Shown here piece by piece: positions 54,208 to 64,000 of a stretch of 64,000 nt of DNA. Every line of letters begins with the position of its first letter. Position 1 is the stretch's first letter. The notes under the pieces are model-generated. The model was not told where the DNA came from. It did no database searches and saw only the letters and a list, made by a program, of their open reading frames with translations. Source of the DNA: Phreatobacter stygius (GTDB lineage Bacteria > Pseudomonadota > Alphaproteobacteria > Rhizobiales > Phreatobacteraceae); the NCBI RefSeq assembly GCF_005144885.1, contig NZ_CP039690.1, positions 1,488,001 through 1,552,000 on the forward strand, given 5' to 3'. A program made the translations under genes and the position numbers.

Positions 54208-54832
54208 TCATCTCACGATCATCGCGCCCTCGCTCGCCGAGGGCGTGCACCACGTCCGCGACGCGCTCGGCATCGACATGCCGTTTGGCGGCCGACATCC
54301 GGAAATGGCCACGCACAATCATCTGCTGCGTCTCGGCGACGACATCTTTCTGGAGGTCATCGCGGTCGATCCGCAGGCGGAGAGGCCGGCGGCGGCGCGC
54401 TGGTTCGGCCTCGACGACGCGAAGGCGGTACGGGCCGCGTGGGACGACGGCCGGCGTCTTGGCGGCTGGGTCGCACGGTCCGGTGAGATCGATGTGGTCC
54501 TGGCGTGGCATGGTCCGGTCTTCGGCGACAAGCGACGCGTGTCGCGCGGCGATCGATCCTGGCTGTTCGCGGTGCCGCCTGATGGCGCCTTGCCGATGAA
54601 CGGCCTTGCGCCTTCGCTCATCGATTGGGACGGCAGGCCAACACCGGCGGCGGCCATGCCGGACCTTGGCGCGCGCTTGAAGCGTTTCGAGGTCGAGCAC
54701 CCCGATCCGGCCAGGGTCGCCGGCCTCTACGATACGCTCGGCCTGGCCGATCCTCCGGATATTCTGCGCGGCACCCAACTGCGCTATCGCGCGATCATCG
54801 AAACGCCGCATGGCATCCGGATCTTGCAATAG
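54194..54832 (+). CDS. VOC superfamily protein (glyoxalase-like domain)
   Basis: About 212 residues from the ATG at 54194, with GGAGGG 7 nt upstream. LKLDHLTIIAPSLAEGVHHVRDALG starts the glyoxalase_3-like fold; HNHLLRLGDDIFLEVIAVDP follows. Function unknown, likely an isomerase or dioxygenase-like enzyme acting with the upstream ABM protein. Confidence 0.8.
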   Translation: MLKLDHLTIIAPSLAEGVHHVRDALGIDMPFGGRHPEMATHNHLLRLGDDIFLEVIAVDPQAERPAAARWFGLDDAKAVRAAWDDGRRLGGWVARSGEIDVVLAWHGPVFGDKRRVSRGDRSWLFAVPPDGALPMNGLAPSLIDWDGRPTPAAAMPDLGARLKRFEVEHPDPARVAGLYDTLGLADPPDILRGTQLRYRAIIETPHGIRILQ

Positions 54833-56594
<1,762 letters not shown>

Positions 56595-56597
56595 ACC

Positions 56598-57611
56598 ATG
56601 CCCAGAATGACCATGATCGAGGCCATCCGGGGCGCCATGGACGTATCGATGGAGCGTGACGCCAACGTCGTCGTGTTCGGCGAGGACGTCGGTTATTTCG
56701 GCGGCGTGTTCCGCTGCACCCAGGGGCTGCAGCAGAAATACGGCAAGAGCCGCTGTTTCGACGCGCCGATCAGCGAGCTCGGCATTGTCGGCACCGCGAT
56801 CGGCATGGCGACCTATGGCCTCAGGCCCTGCGTCGAAATTCAGTTCGCCGACTACATGTATCCGGCCTATGACCAGATCGTCTCGGAAGCGGCGCGGCTG
56901 CGCTATCGCTCCAACGGCGAGTTCACCTGCCCGCTGGTCGTGCGCATGCCGACCGGCGGCGGCATTTTCGGCGGCCAGACCCATAGCCAGAGCCCGGAAG
57001 CGCTGTTCACCCATGTCTCCGGCCTGAAGACCGTGGTGCCGTCCAACCCTTATGACGCCAAGGGCCTGCTGATCGCGGCGATCGAGGACCCCGATCCGGT
57101 GATCTTCCTCGAACCGAAACGGCTCTATAACGGCCCCTTCGACGGCCATCACGACCGGCCCGTCACGCCCTGGTCGAAACACGAGCTCGGTGAGGTTCCC
57201 GAGGGCCATTACACCGTGCCGCTCGGCAAGGCGGTGATCCGCCGCAAGGGCGCCGCCATCACCATCCTGGCCTATGGCACCATGGTCTATGTCGCCGAAG
57301 CCGCCGTCGCCGAAACCGGCATCGATGCCGAGATCATCGATCTCAGGACCCTGCTGCCGCTCGATCTCGAGACCATCGTCGCCTCGGTCAAGAAGACCGG
57401 CCGCTGCGTCGTCATCCACGAGGCGACTCTGACCTCCGGTTTCGGCGCCGAGCTTGCGGCGCTGGTCCAGGAGAACTGCTTCTTCCACCTGGAAGCGCCG
57501 ATCATCCGGGTCGCCGGCTGGGACACGCCTTATCCGCACGCCCAGGAATGGGACTATTTCCCGGGGCCGGCCAGGCTCGGCCGCGCCCTTGTCGATGCCA
57601 TGGAGGCCTGA
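56598..57611 (+). CDS. bkdA2: Branched-chain 2-oxoacid dehydrogenase E1 beta
   Basis: 337 residues, 3 nt after E1 alpha. MIEAIRGAMDVSMERDANVVVFGEDVGYFGG is the typical N-terminus with the TPP-contacting glutamate; VRMPTGGGIFGGQTHSQSPEALF and EPKRLYNGPF are BCKDH-specific. Forms the alpha2beta2 E1. Confidence 0.93.
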   Translation: MPRMTMIEAIRGAMDVSMERDANVVVFGEDVGYFGGVFRCTQGLQQKYGKSRCFDAPISELGIVGTAIGMATYGLRPCVEIQFADYMYPAYDQIVSEAARLRYRSNGEFTCPLVVRMPTGGGIFGGQTHSQSPEALFTHVSGLKTVVPSNPYDAKGLLIAAIEDPDPVIFLEPKRLYNGPFDGHHDRPVTPWSKHELGEVPEGHYTVPLGKAVIRRKGAAITILAYGTMVYVAEAAVAETGIDAEIIDLRTLLPLDLETIVASVKKTGRCVVIHEATLTSGFGAELAALVQENCFFHLEAPIIRVAGWDTPYPHAQEWDYFPGPARLGRALVDAMEA

Positions 57612-57613
57612 TC

Positions 57614-58930
57614 ATGGGTGAACATGTGATCAAGCTGCCCGACGTCGGCGAAGGCGTCGCGGAAGCCGAACTGGTCGAATGGCACGTCAAGGTCGGCGAC
57701 CTCGTGCGCGAGGATACCTTGCTCGCCGCGGTCATGACCGACAAGGCAACGGTCGAGATCCCCTCCCCGGTCGACGGCGAAATCACCTGGCTCGGCGCCG
57801 AGATCGGCGACGTCGTCGCGGTCGGCTCGGCGCTGATCCGCCTCAAGGTCGAAGGCGAAGGCAGCGCCCCGGCGCCTGACGAACCGGCGGCGGCCGAACC
57901 GCCAGCCGCAGCGCCCACCAAGGCCGAGGCCAGGCCACCCGCCGGCAAGGCCGCCCCTGAGCCGACCAAAGCGGCCGCCAAACCGGCAGCCACGCCGGCA
58001 CGCGCCGCACCGGCAGCACCGGCCCGCCAGGCGTCCTTCGGCGCCCCGCGGCCCGAGGGCGACAAGCCGCTCGCCTCGCCGGCGATCCGGTTGCGCGCCA
58101 GGGAGGCCGGCATCGACCTGCGCCAGGTGCGCGGCACCGGACCTGCCGGCCGGATCGGTCACGAGGATCTCGATGCCTTCATCGCGCGCGGGCCCCAGGC
58201 GGCGCGTGCGGCCGGGCTTCAGGAAAACCATGCGGTCGAGGACATCAAGGTCATTGGCCTGCGCCGCCGCATCGCCGAAAAGATGGCGCTGTCGAAATCG
58301 CGCATCCCGCACATCACCTATGTCGAGGAGGTCGATGTCAGCGCGCTCGAGGACCTGCGCGCGGCCCTGAACAAGGGCAAGCGCGCCGACCAGGCGAAGC
58401 TGACCATCCTGCCCTTCCTGATGCGCGCGATGGTCAAGGCCATTGCCGATCAGCCCGGCCTCAACGCCCTGTTCGACGACGACGCCGGCATCATCCACCA
58501 GCATGGCGGCATCCATATCGGCATCGCCGCGCAGACGCCGTCCGGCCTGGTCGTGCCGGTGGTCAAGCACGCCGAGGCGCGTGATCTCTGGGATTGCGCG
58601 GCGGAGGTGAACCGGCTGGCCGATGCCGCCAAGGCCGGCACCGCGACGCGCGACGAGCTGACCGGCTCGACCATCACCATCACCTCGCTCGGCGCGCTCG
58701 GCGGCGTGGTGACGACGCCGGTGATCAACTATCCGGAGGTCGCCATCATTGGCGTCAACAAGATGATGGTGCGTCCGGTCTGGGACGGCGCCAGCTTCAT
58801 CCCGCGCAAAATGATGAACCTGTCGTCGAGCTTCGACCACCGGGTGGTCGACGGCTGGGATGCCGCCGTCTTCATCCAGCGCATCAAGACGCTGCTCGAA
58901 ACGCCAGCGATGATTTTCGTGGAAGGCTGA
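57614..58930 (+). CDS. bkdB: Dihydrolipoyl acyltransferase E2 of the BCKDH complex
   Basis: About 438 residues from the ATG at 57614, 2 nt after E1 beta. Lipoyl domain 1-85 with K44 in [12 protein letters not shown]; Ala/Pro-rich linker; E1/E3-binding domain about 155-190; catalytic domain with [14 protein letters not shown] (His and Asp of the acyltransferase). One lipoyl domain only. Confidence 0.93.
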   Translation: MGEHVIKLPDVGEGVAEAELVEWHVKVGDLVREDTLLAAVMTDKATVEIPSPVDGEITWLGAEIGDVVAVGSALIRLKVEGEGSAPAPDEPAAAEPPAAAPTKAEARPPAGKAAPEPTKAAAKPAATPARAAPAAPARQASFGAPRPEGDKPLASPAIRLRAREAGIDLRQVRGTGPAGRIGHEDLDAFIARGPQAARAAGLQENHAVEDIKVIGLRRRIAEKMALSKSRIPHITYVEEVDVSALEDLRAALNKGKRADQAKLTILPFLMRAMVKAIADQPGLNALFDDDAGIIHQHGGIHIGIAAQTPSGLVVPVVKHAEARDLWDCAAEVNRLADAAKAGTATRDELTGSTITITSLGALGGVVTTPVINYPEVAIIGVNKMMVRPVWDGASFIPRKMMNLSSSFDHRVVDGWDAAVFIQRIKTLLETPAMIFVEG

Positions 58931-58935
58931 AGCCG

Positions 58936-60333
58936 ATGAAAGAAATCTCCTGCAAGCTGCTGGTGATCGGCGCCGGCCCCGGTGGTTATATCGCGGCCAT
59001 CCGCGCCGGCCAGCTCGGCATCGACACCGTCATCGTCGAACGGCGCCGGCTCGGCGGCACCTGCCTGAATATCGGCTGTATCCCGTCCAAGGCACTGATC
59101 CACGCGGCGGAAGAATTCGACAAGGCCATGCACATGGCCGGCGGATCGAGCCCGCTCGGCATCAGCGTCGGCAAACCCGTGCTCGATCTCGCCAAGACCA
59201 TCGGCTGGAAGGACGGCATTGTCGGGCGCCTGAACAGCGGCGTCGCCGGTCTGCTGAAAAAGGCCCGGGTCAAGATCGTCGGCGGCCGCGCCCGCTTTCG
59301 CGACGGCAAGACGGTGGAGGTCGAGACCGAGACCGGTCTTCAGGTGATCCGCGCCGAGACCATCGTGATTGCCACCGGTTCGGCGCCGGTGGAACTGCCC
59401 TTCCTGCCTTTCGGCGGACCGGTGGTCTCATCGACCGAGGCGCTGGCCTTGACCAAATTGCCGGCGCGGCTCGCCATTGTCGGCGCCGGTTATATCGGGC
59501 TGGAGCTCGGCATGGCCTTTGCCAAGCTCGGCACCACGGTGACCGTGGTCGAGGCGGAGCCACGCATCCTGCCGCAATATGATGCCGAGCTGACCCGTCC
59601 GGTCGCCAAGCGCCTGACTGAGCTCAAGATCGAACTCCTGACCGGCGCCAAGGCCAAGGCGCTCGGCCCCAAGGGCCAGGCCCTGCTGGTCGAGACCGCC
59701 GGCGGCGAGGATCGCCGCATCGACGCCGACAAGATCCTGGTGACCGTCGGCCGCCGGCCGGTGACCGAGGGCTGGGGCCTGGAAGAGCTCGGCCTCGACA
59801 TGGACGGCCGGTTCCTGCGCATCGATGACAAGTGCCGGACATCGATGCGCGGCATCTATGCGATCGGTGACGTCACCGGCGAGCCGATGCTGGCGCACCG
59901 CGCCATGGCGCAGGGCGAAATGGTCGCCGAGATCGTCGCCGGCCACTCCAGGAGCTGGGACAAGCGCGCCATTCCGGCGGTCTGCTTCACCGACCCGGAA
60001 ATCGTCACCGCCGGCCTCTCGCCCGACGAAGCCCGGCAGGCCGGCATCGAGATCAAGACCGGCCAGTTTCCCTTCACCGCCAATGCCCGCGCGATGACCA
60101 AGATCGGCGAGGCCGGTTTCGTCCGGGTCGTCGCCCGCGCCGACAACCATCTGGTCCTTGGCATCCAGGCGGTTGGCCACGGCGTTTCCGAGCTTGCCAC
60201 GGCCTTCGGCCTGGCGCTGGAAATGGGCGCGCGGCTCGAAGACATTGCCGGCACGATCCACGCCCATCCGACCCAGGGCGAGGGCTTCCAGGAGGCGGCC
60301 CTGAAGACGCTCGGCCATGCGCTGCATATCTGA
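58936..60333 (+). CDS. lpd: Dihydrolipoamide dehydrogenase E3
   Basis: 465 residues from the ATG at 58936, 5 nt after E2. FAD motif GAGPGGY; redox disulfide C43/C48 in [16 protein letters not shown] motif GAGYIGLE; C-terminal [13 protein letters not shown] with the catalytic His/Glu. Reoxidises the lipoyl group of E2. Completes a four-gene BCKDH operon. Confidence 0.93.
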   Translation: MKEISCKLLVIGAGPGGYIAAIRAGQLGIDTVIVERRRLGGTCLNIGCIPSKALIHAAEEFDKAMHMAGGSSPLGISVGKPVLDLAKTIGWKDGIVGRLNSGVAGLLKKARVKIVGGRARFRDGKTVEVETETGLQVIRAETIVIATGSAPVELPFLPFGGPVVSSTEALALTKLPARLAIVGAGYIGLELGMAFAKLGTTVTVVEAEPRILPQYDAELTRPVAKRLTELKIELLTGAKAKALGPKGQALLVETAGGEDRRIDADKILVTVGRRPVTEGWGLEELGLDMDGRFLRIDDKCRTSMRGIYAIGDVTGEPMLAHRAMAQGEMVAEIVAGHSRSWDKRAIPAVCFTDPEIVTAGLSPDEARQAGIEIKTGQFPFTANARAMTKIGEAGFVRVVARADNHLVLGIQAVGHGVSELATAFGLALEMGARLEDIAGTIHAHPTQGEGFQEAALKTLGHALHI

Positions 60334-60360
60334 CGGCGCCCGGCCGGTCGTGGGCGAGCC

Positions 60361-60978
60361 TCAGGCCGCAACCGCCCCGGTTGCCGGGCCGCCCTTGAGC
60401 CAGGCCCGGCCGCGGGCATAGAGCTCCTCGACTTCAGGGCCCTTCAGGCCGGGCATGTCGCGCTTCACCCGGTAGCCGATCTCTTCCTGGATATAAGCGA
60501 GATGGCGATAGCCCTCCGGCAGCGCCATCAAGGCATCCTGGCGCAAGGCCACGGAGACTGCCGGATCGACCGGATCGAGCCGGTCCTTCTCATAGATCGG
60601 CTGGCGCAGCACGATGCCCCAACGGCCGCCGCGCTTCTCCAGAAAGTCGAAGAAGCGGCCGGTGCAGACGACGTCGCACGGCACATCGTGAACCGTCGCG
60701 CGCTGGGAAATGGTCATCTTGGTCTGGGCGATCGCTCTCTCGCCGTCGAGGTCGATGCTGGTGCCGCCGAGAAAGTGCAGAATGCTGACACCCTTGTCCC
60801 AGCCTTCACGGCTGACCCGGATGAAGTCCGCCGCCGGGCCCTGGAACCAGGTGGCTGACATCCAGCCGTCGTCATGCCAGACCGTCTGGAAGCGTTGCCA
60901 ATCCCCGGCGTCGCGCCACACGGCCCAGTTTTCCAGGAGGTCGCGGATGGCCAGTCGATCAATCAGCTCGGCATCCAT
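60361..60978 (-). CDS. SnoaL/NTF2-like protein
   Basis: About 205 residues from the ATG at 60978. IDRLAIRDLLENWAVWRDAGDWQRFQTVWHDDGWMSATWF is the NTF2-like start found in SnoaL and ring-hydroxylating dioxygenase beta-like proteins. Function not known; divergent from IclR, which may control it. Confidence 0.72.
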   Translation of the reverse strand: MDAELIDRLAIRDLLENWAVWRDAGDWQRFQTVWHDDGWMSATWFQGPAADFIRVSREGWDKGVSILHFLGGTSIDLDGERAIAQTKMTISQRATVHDVPCDVVCTGRFFDFLEKRGGRWGIVLRQPIYEKDRLDPVDPAVSVALRQDALMALPEGYRHLAYIQEEIGYRVKRDMPGLKGPEVEELYARGRAWLKGGPATGAVAA

Positions 60979-61051
60979 GGCGGTGGTGCTCCCTGCGGTT
61001 CCCGCGTCACCCGCCTCCCTGGACAAGGTTCGCGGATGACGCTAAGTTTCC

Positions 61052-61077
61052 AATTATGAACTGGTTTGAATTATGAA
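61052..61077. promoter_or_regulatory. Direct repeats AATTATGAA in the IclR/SnoaL intergenic region
   Basis: AATTATGAA at 61052-61060 and 61069-61077, 17 bp apart. The second covers the IclR start codon, so an autoregulatory site is possible. Confidence 0.4.
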
Positions 61078-61846
61078 ACCTGAAGCCCATGCGACTGTCA
61101 AGTCGGCCGACCGCGCCTTCGACATCCTGGAATATGTCGCCGACGCGCCGGAGCCCCCGTCCTTTTCCAAGCTCTTGGCCGATCTCGCCATTCCCAGAAG
61201 CAGCCTGTTCCATCTGTTGAACAACCTGCAGGCCCGCGGCTATCTCGCACAGGATCCGGCCAGCGCACGTTATCGGCTCGGCGACCGCATCCGGCAGTTG
61301 GCGGGGCGGATCTCGGGCCCGCCTTTGGCCGCCATCGTCCAGCCGCTGCTCACCCAGTTGAGCGGCGTCCTGAACGAGACCTCGGCCTTCTATCTCAGGG
61401 TCGGCGACGCCATGGAAACGATTGCTTCCGCGGTTGGCCGGCAAGCGCTGTCCTACACCATGAAGTCAGGTGAACGGGCGCCGCTTTATGCCATTTCGGG
61501 CGGCAAGATCCTGCTCGCCGCCATGGCGCCGGTGGATCTCGTCGCCTATCTCGAACGTGTCAGCCTCGACGAGATCACGCCCAATACGATCCGCTCCAAG
61601 GACCGGCTGCGCGAAGACATCGCCGCCGCCCAGCGCGACGGCTTCGCTTATTCGCGCGAAGAGTTCACCCCCGGCATTACCGGCATCGCGACCGCCGTGC
61701 TGCGCCACGGCCAGGTCTTCGGCGCGCTCAACCTGGCTGTCCCGACCGCCCGCTTCTCGCAAAGCCAGGACGGTGTCTTCCGCCGGCAATTGCAGTCGAC
61801 CGCCGCGGCGCTGACCCGCGCCCTGGAGGCCGGCACGGCGCTCTGA
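61073..61846 (+). CDS. IclR-family regulator
   Basis: 257 residues. N-terminal wHTH (SFSKLLADLAIPRSSLFHLLNNLQARGYL) and effector domain with AISGGKILLAAM and YSREEFTPGITGIA. The effector is unknown. Adjacent on the right is a Bug-family binding protein, suggesting control of organic-acid uptake. Confidence 0.9.
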   Translation: MKPEAHATVKSADRAFDILEYVADAPEPPSFSKLLADLAIPRSSLFHLLNNLQARGYLAQDPASARYRLGDRIRQLAGRISGPPLAAIVQPLLTQLSGVLNETSAFYLRVGDAMETIASAVGRQALSYTMKSGERAPLYAISGGKILLAAMAPVDLVAYLERVSLDEITPNTIRSKDRLREDIAAAQRDGFAYSREEFTPGITGIATAVLRHGQVFGALNLAVPTARFSQSQDGVFRRQLQSTAAALTRALEAGTAL

Positions 61847-61880
61847 CGCCTGTCGGTTGAGCAGCGCGAGACCGTTTTGG

Positions 61881-61908
61881 TTGACCCGATCCGCGGAGCA
61901 TGTTTAGT
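61881..61908 (+). promoter_or_regulatory. Weak promoter of the Bug-family gene
   Basis: TTGACC, 16 bp, TTTAGT (61903-61908), about 75 nt upstream of the start. The -10 has 4 of 6 matches. Confidence 0.35.
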
Positions 61909-61983
61909 TCATAGACAAGAATAGTTTCACATATAAAACCAAATGAGCGAAACCAATCGCTCGCCACCGGAGGGGAGACACCC

Positions 61984-62958
61984 ATGCGTCGTGCAGGACG
62001 AGTGATGCTGGCTTTGTGCGCGCTGGCCGCCTGGACGCCGGCACAGGCGAGCGACTATCCCCGGCAGACCATCAAGCTGATCGTCCCGCAGCCCGCCGGT
62101 GGCGGCTTCGACACGGTCGCCCGGGTGCTGGCGGACCGGCTGGCGCCACGGCTCGGCCAGGCTGTTGTCGTCGAAAACCGGCAGGGCGCCGGCACCATTG
62201 TCGGCACCCAGGCCGCGGCCCAGGCGCCGCCCGACGGTTACACCTTGCTGCTCGGCGGCCTTTCCAACATCGCGCTCAACCCGGGGCTCTATCCGAACCT
62301 GCCCTATGATCCGCGCAAGGACCTGGTGCCGATCGGCCTGGCGGTCAGCTGGTCCTATACGCTGATCGCCCGCAAGGACCTGCCGCAAGCCGACCTGCCG
62401 GCGCTGATCGCCTTCGCCAGGGCCAATCCGGCTCAGGTCACCTATGCCTCGGCCGGCCGTGGCTCCGGCCAGCACATTGCGGCGGCGGTCACCGAGCACC
62501 TGGCCGGCGTGAGGATGACCCATGTGCCCTATCGCGGCGCCCAGGCCGCCTACCAGGACCTGATGGGCGGTCGCGTCGACCTGTTCTTCGATATCTCGTC
62601 CACCGCCATGGCGCAGGTCCAGGCCGGCACCGTCCGGGCCCTGGCCGTGTCGTCGGCGAACCGCCAGCCGTTCCATCCTGACGTGCCGAGCGTCGCGGAG
62701 ACCGGCGTCGCGGCACTCGACATGGAGAGCTGGTTCGGCCTTTTCGCGCCGGCCGCGACGCCGCCCGATGTGCTCGACCGCCTGCGCCGCGAGCTTGCCG
62801 CCGTGCTCGCCCTGCCCGAGCTCGAGACGGTCTTCGCACGCACCGGCGGCCGGGTGCTGCGCCTGAGCCGTGACGAGACCGAGGCGCTGATCCGCCGCGA
62901 CGTCGAGCGCTGGACCGCGCTGGTTCAGGCCGCCGGCCTGCGCGAGACGCCGAACTAA
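61984..62958 (+). CDS. Bug-family tripartite tricarboxylate transporter binding protein
   Basis: 324 residues. Signal peptide about 1-22 (ALCALAAWTPAQAS). Family signatures: IKLIVPQPAGGGFDTVARVLA, VVENRQGAGTIVG, YASAGRGSGQHIAA and VPYRGAQAAYQDLMGGRVDLFFD. Periplasmic binder of carboxylates or similar. No TctA/TctB partners nearby, as is usual for Bug paralogues. Confidence 0.9.
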   Translation: MRRAGRVMLALCALAAWTPAQASDYPRQTIKLIVPQPAGGGFDTVARVLADRLAPRLGQAVVVENRQGAGTIVGTQAAAQAPPDGYTLLLGGLSNIALNPGLYPNLPYDPRKDLVPIGLAVSWSYTLIARKDLPQADLPALIAFARANPAQVTYASAGRGSGQHIAAAVTEHLAGVRMTHVPYRGAQAAYQDLMGGRVDLFFDISSTAMAQVQAGTVRALAVSSANRQPFHPDVPSVAETGVAALDMESWFGLFAPAATPPDVLDRLRRELAAVLALPELETVFARTGGRVLRLSRDETEALIRRDVERWTALVQAAGLRETPN

Positions 62959-64000
62959 CCCGCTGAGGCCTGAGACAGCACGATCCGCCTGGTGACGCCG
63001 ATCGCGCTCAGGAAGTCCTCGTCGTGGCTGACCACCAGAAGCGCCCCGTCGAAACCGCCGAGCGCCGCCTCCACCGCCGTGATCGAGGCAATGTCGAGGT
63101 GGTTGGTCGGCTCGTCGAGGATGAGGAGATCGGGCGGATCGCCGCCGCCGAGCGTGCAGGCCAGGCCGACCCTCAGGATCTCGCCGCCGCTGAGCTCCCC
63201 GACCCGGCGGAGCGCCGCATCGGCGCGGAACAGGAAGCGGGCCAGGGCGGCGCGGCAGGCATTGTCGTTGCAGCCCGGATTGAGCCGGCGGAAATTGTCC
63301 AGGATCGATCGATCGGGATCGAGCAGGCTCATCTGCTGGTCCAGCATGACCGAGCGGCGCGCCTGGACGACGGATCCGGCGAAGGGTTGGAGCGCGCCGG
63401 TCGCCAGCCGAAGCAGCGTCGACTTGCCGCTGCCGTTCGGACCGGTGACGGCCACCCGCTCGGGCCCGACGATCGCAAATGACAGGTCATGGATGATCGC
63501 CCGGCCCGGAACCGGCCCGCCGGTCACCTGATCGAAGGCAAGCACGGTCTTGCCCGCGGGCAGACGGACAGCCCCGACGGAAAAGGCCAATGTCCTGACG
63601 GTTTCCATCTTGGCGCGGGCGGTCTGAAGCGCGCCGGCGGCTGCCGCCCGCTGCCGGTCGGCCAAGCGATTGCCGCGACCGAGGGTCTTTTCCGCCCGAT
63701 CCTGGCGGGCATCCAGGAGGAGCTTGCTCTGACCGGCCTTGGCACGCGAACGCTTGCCGGCGCCGTCCTTGCGCGCCTGGCGCTCGGCCGCGACCTGGGC
63801 CTTGCGCGCCGCCTCCCCGGCATCGCGTTCGGCGACCGCCAGGTCGCGCTCGGCGGCGGCGAGTTCATTCGCCTTCCGCTCGGCATAGAGGTCCCAATTG
63901 CCGCCATAGGTGGTCACGCCGAGGCTGGTGAGCTCGACCATCCGGTCCATGTGCCGGAGCAATTCCCGGTCGTGGCTGACGACGACCGCGCCGCCGCGCC
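62955..64000 (-). CDS. ABC-F family ATPase, 5' end outside the window
   Basis: About 347 residues visible. The frame stays open to the right edge, with VVVSHDRELLRHMDRM, the end of the first ATPase domain, so the apparent start at 63962 is internal. A long basic coiled-coil linker (about 30-110 of the visible part) is followed by the second ATPase: Walker A GPNGSGKS, signature LSGGEILR, Walker B LLILDEPTNHLD. No membrane segments. ABC-F proteins act on ribosomes, in antibiotic protection or translation. The stop overlaps the Bug gene by 4 nt, convergently. Confidence 0.87.
   Translation of the reverse strand, partial: RGGAVVVSHDRELLRHMDRMVELTSLGVTTYGGNWDLYAERKANELAAAERDLAVAERDAGEAARKAQVAAERQARKDGAGKRSRAKAGQSKLLLDARQDRAEKTLGRGNRLADRQRAAAAGALQTARAKMETVRTLAFSVGAVRLPAGKTVLAFDQVTGGPVPGRAIIHDLSFAIVGPERVAVTGPNGSGKSTLLRLATGALQPFAGSVVQARRSVMLDQQMSLLDPDRSILDNFRRLNPGCNDNACRAALARFLFRADAALRRVGELSGGEILRVGLACTLGGGDPPDLLILDEPTNHLDIASITAVEAALGGFDGALLVVSHDEDFLSAIGVTRRIVLSQASAG

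Overview
The window is dense, GC-rich DNA whose gene content points to an alphaproteobacterium of the Hyphomicrobiales (Rhizobiales) type. Pointers are an invasion-associated-locus-B protein, AqpS-style arsenic genes, an ICE/Irr-like iron box, and many FCD-GntR, IclR and Bug-family genes. The genus cannot be fixed from the sequence. No rRNA, tRNA, CRISPR array, insertion sequence or phage gene was seen. Both ends cut a gene: an MFS permease at the left and an ABC-F ATPase at the right.

Layout. (1) 1-8.6 kb is a metal and metalloid resistance block. It holds arsR1-arsO-like-MFS-MFS on the minus strand. A MerR regulator is divergent from a GDCCVxC protein and a four-helix membrane protein. A second arsenic operon on the minus strand is arsR2-arsC (thioredoxin type)-aqpS-arsC (glutaredoxin type). 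(2) 8.9-18.7 kb is a type I secretion module: an ABC exporter, an HlyD adaptor and a giant RTX protein of about 2030 residues. That protein has a DUF4347 head, three calcium-loop units, nine tandem Ig-like repeats of 95-96 residues and a C-terminal RTX domain. (3) 18.7-24.3 kb encodes a three-subunit molybdenum aldehyde/xanthine-dehydrogenase-type enzyme, an SDR and an SMP-30 lactonase. (4) 24.6-38.1 kb is peptide/amide and amino-acid catabolism: a fused double ATPase and a peptide-binding protein, but no permease; two aminotransferases, a haloacid dehalogenase, an amidase, a hydrolase, periplasmic MsrA, a TetR/MFS pair and a GntR regulator.

(5) 38.1-47.4 kb is a minus-strand iron/TonB region: ialB, a FhuC-type ATPase, tonB, exbD, exbB, a cyclic-peptide exporter, two TenA paralogues of different active-site class, an alpha/beta-hydrolase that has lost its nucleophile, and a second tonB. 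ICE-like boxes precede the exporter and the second tonB. (6) 47.5-50.8 kb holds an outer-membrane barrel, a histidine kinase, an OmpR-type regulator and a 69-residue histidine-rich lipoprotein. The three promoter regions share an 11-bp-periodic direct repeat, GCAAY-N6-GCAAT, read in the direction of transcription. This suggests a small self-contained envelope regulon and is the most interesting candidate for an undescribed system here. (7) 50.9-54.8 kb has regulator/enzyme pairs: TetR with a VOC protein, an ASCH-wHTH protein, and LysR with a monooxygenase, a small basic protein and a second VOC protein. (8) 55.4-60.3 kb is a complete branched-chain 2-oxoacid dehydrogenase operon. (9) 60.4-64 kb has a SnoaL-like protein, IclR, a Bug-family binding protein and the partial ABC-F gene.

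Gene starts were chosen from Shine-Dalgarno spacing and from ATGA/TGATG overlaps with the preceding gene. All functions are inferred from motifs and family knowledge; no database search was run.
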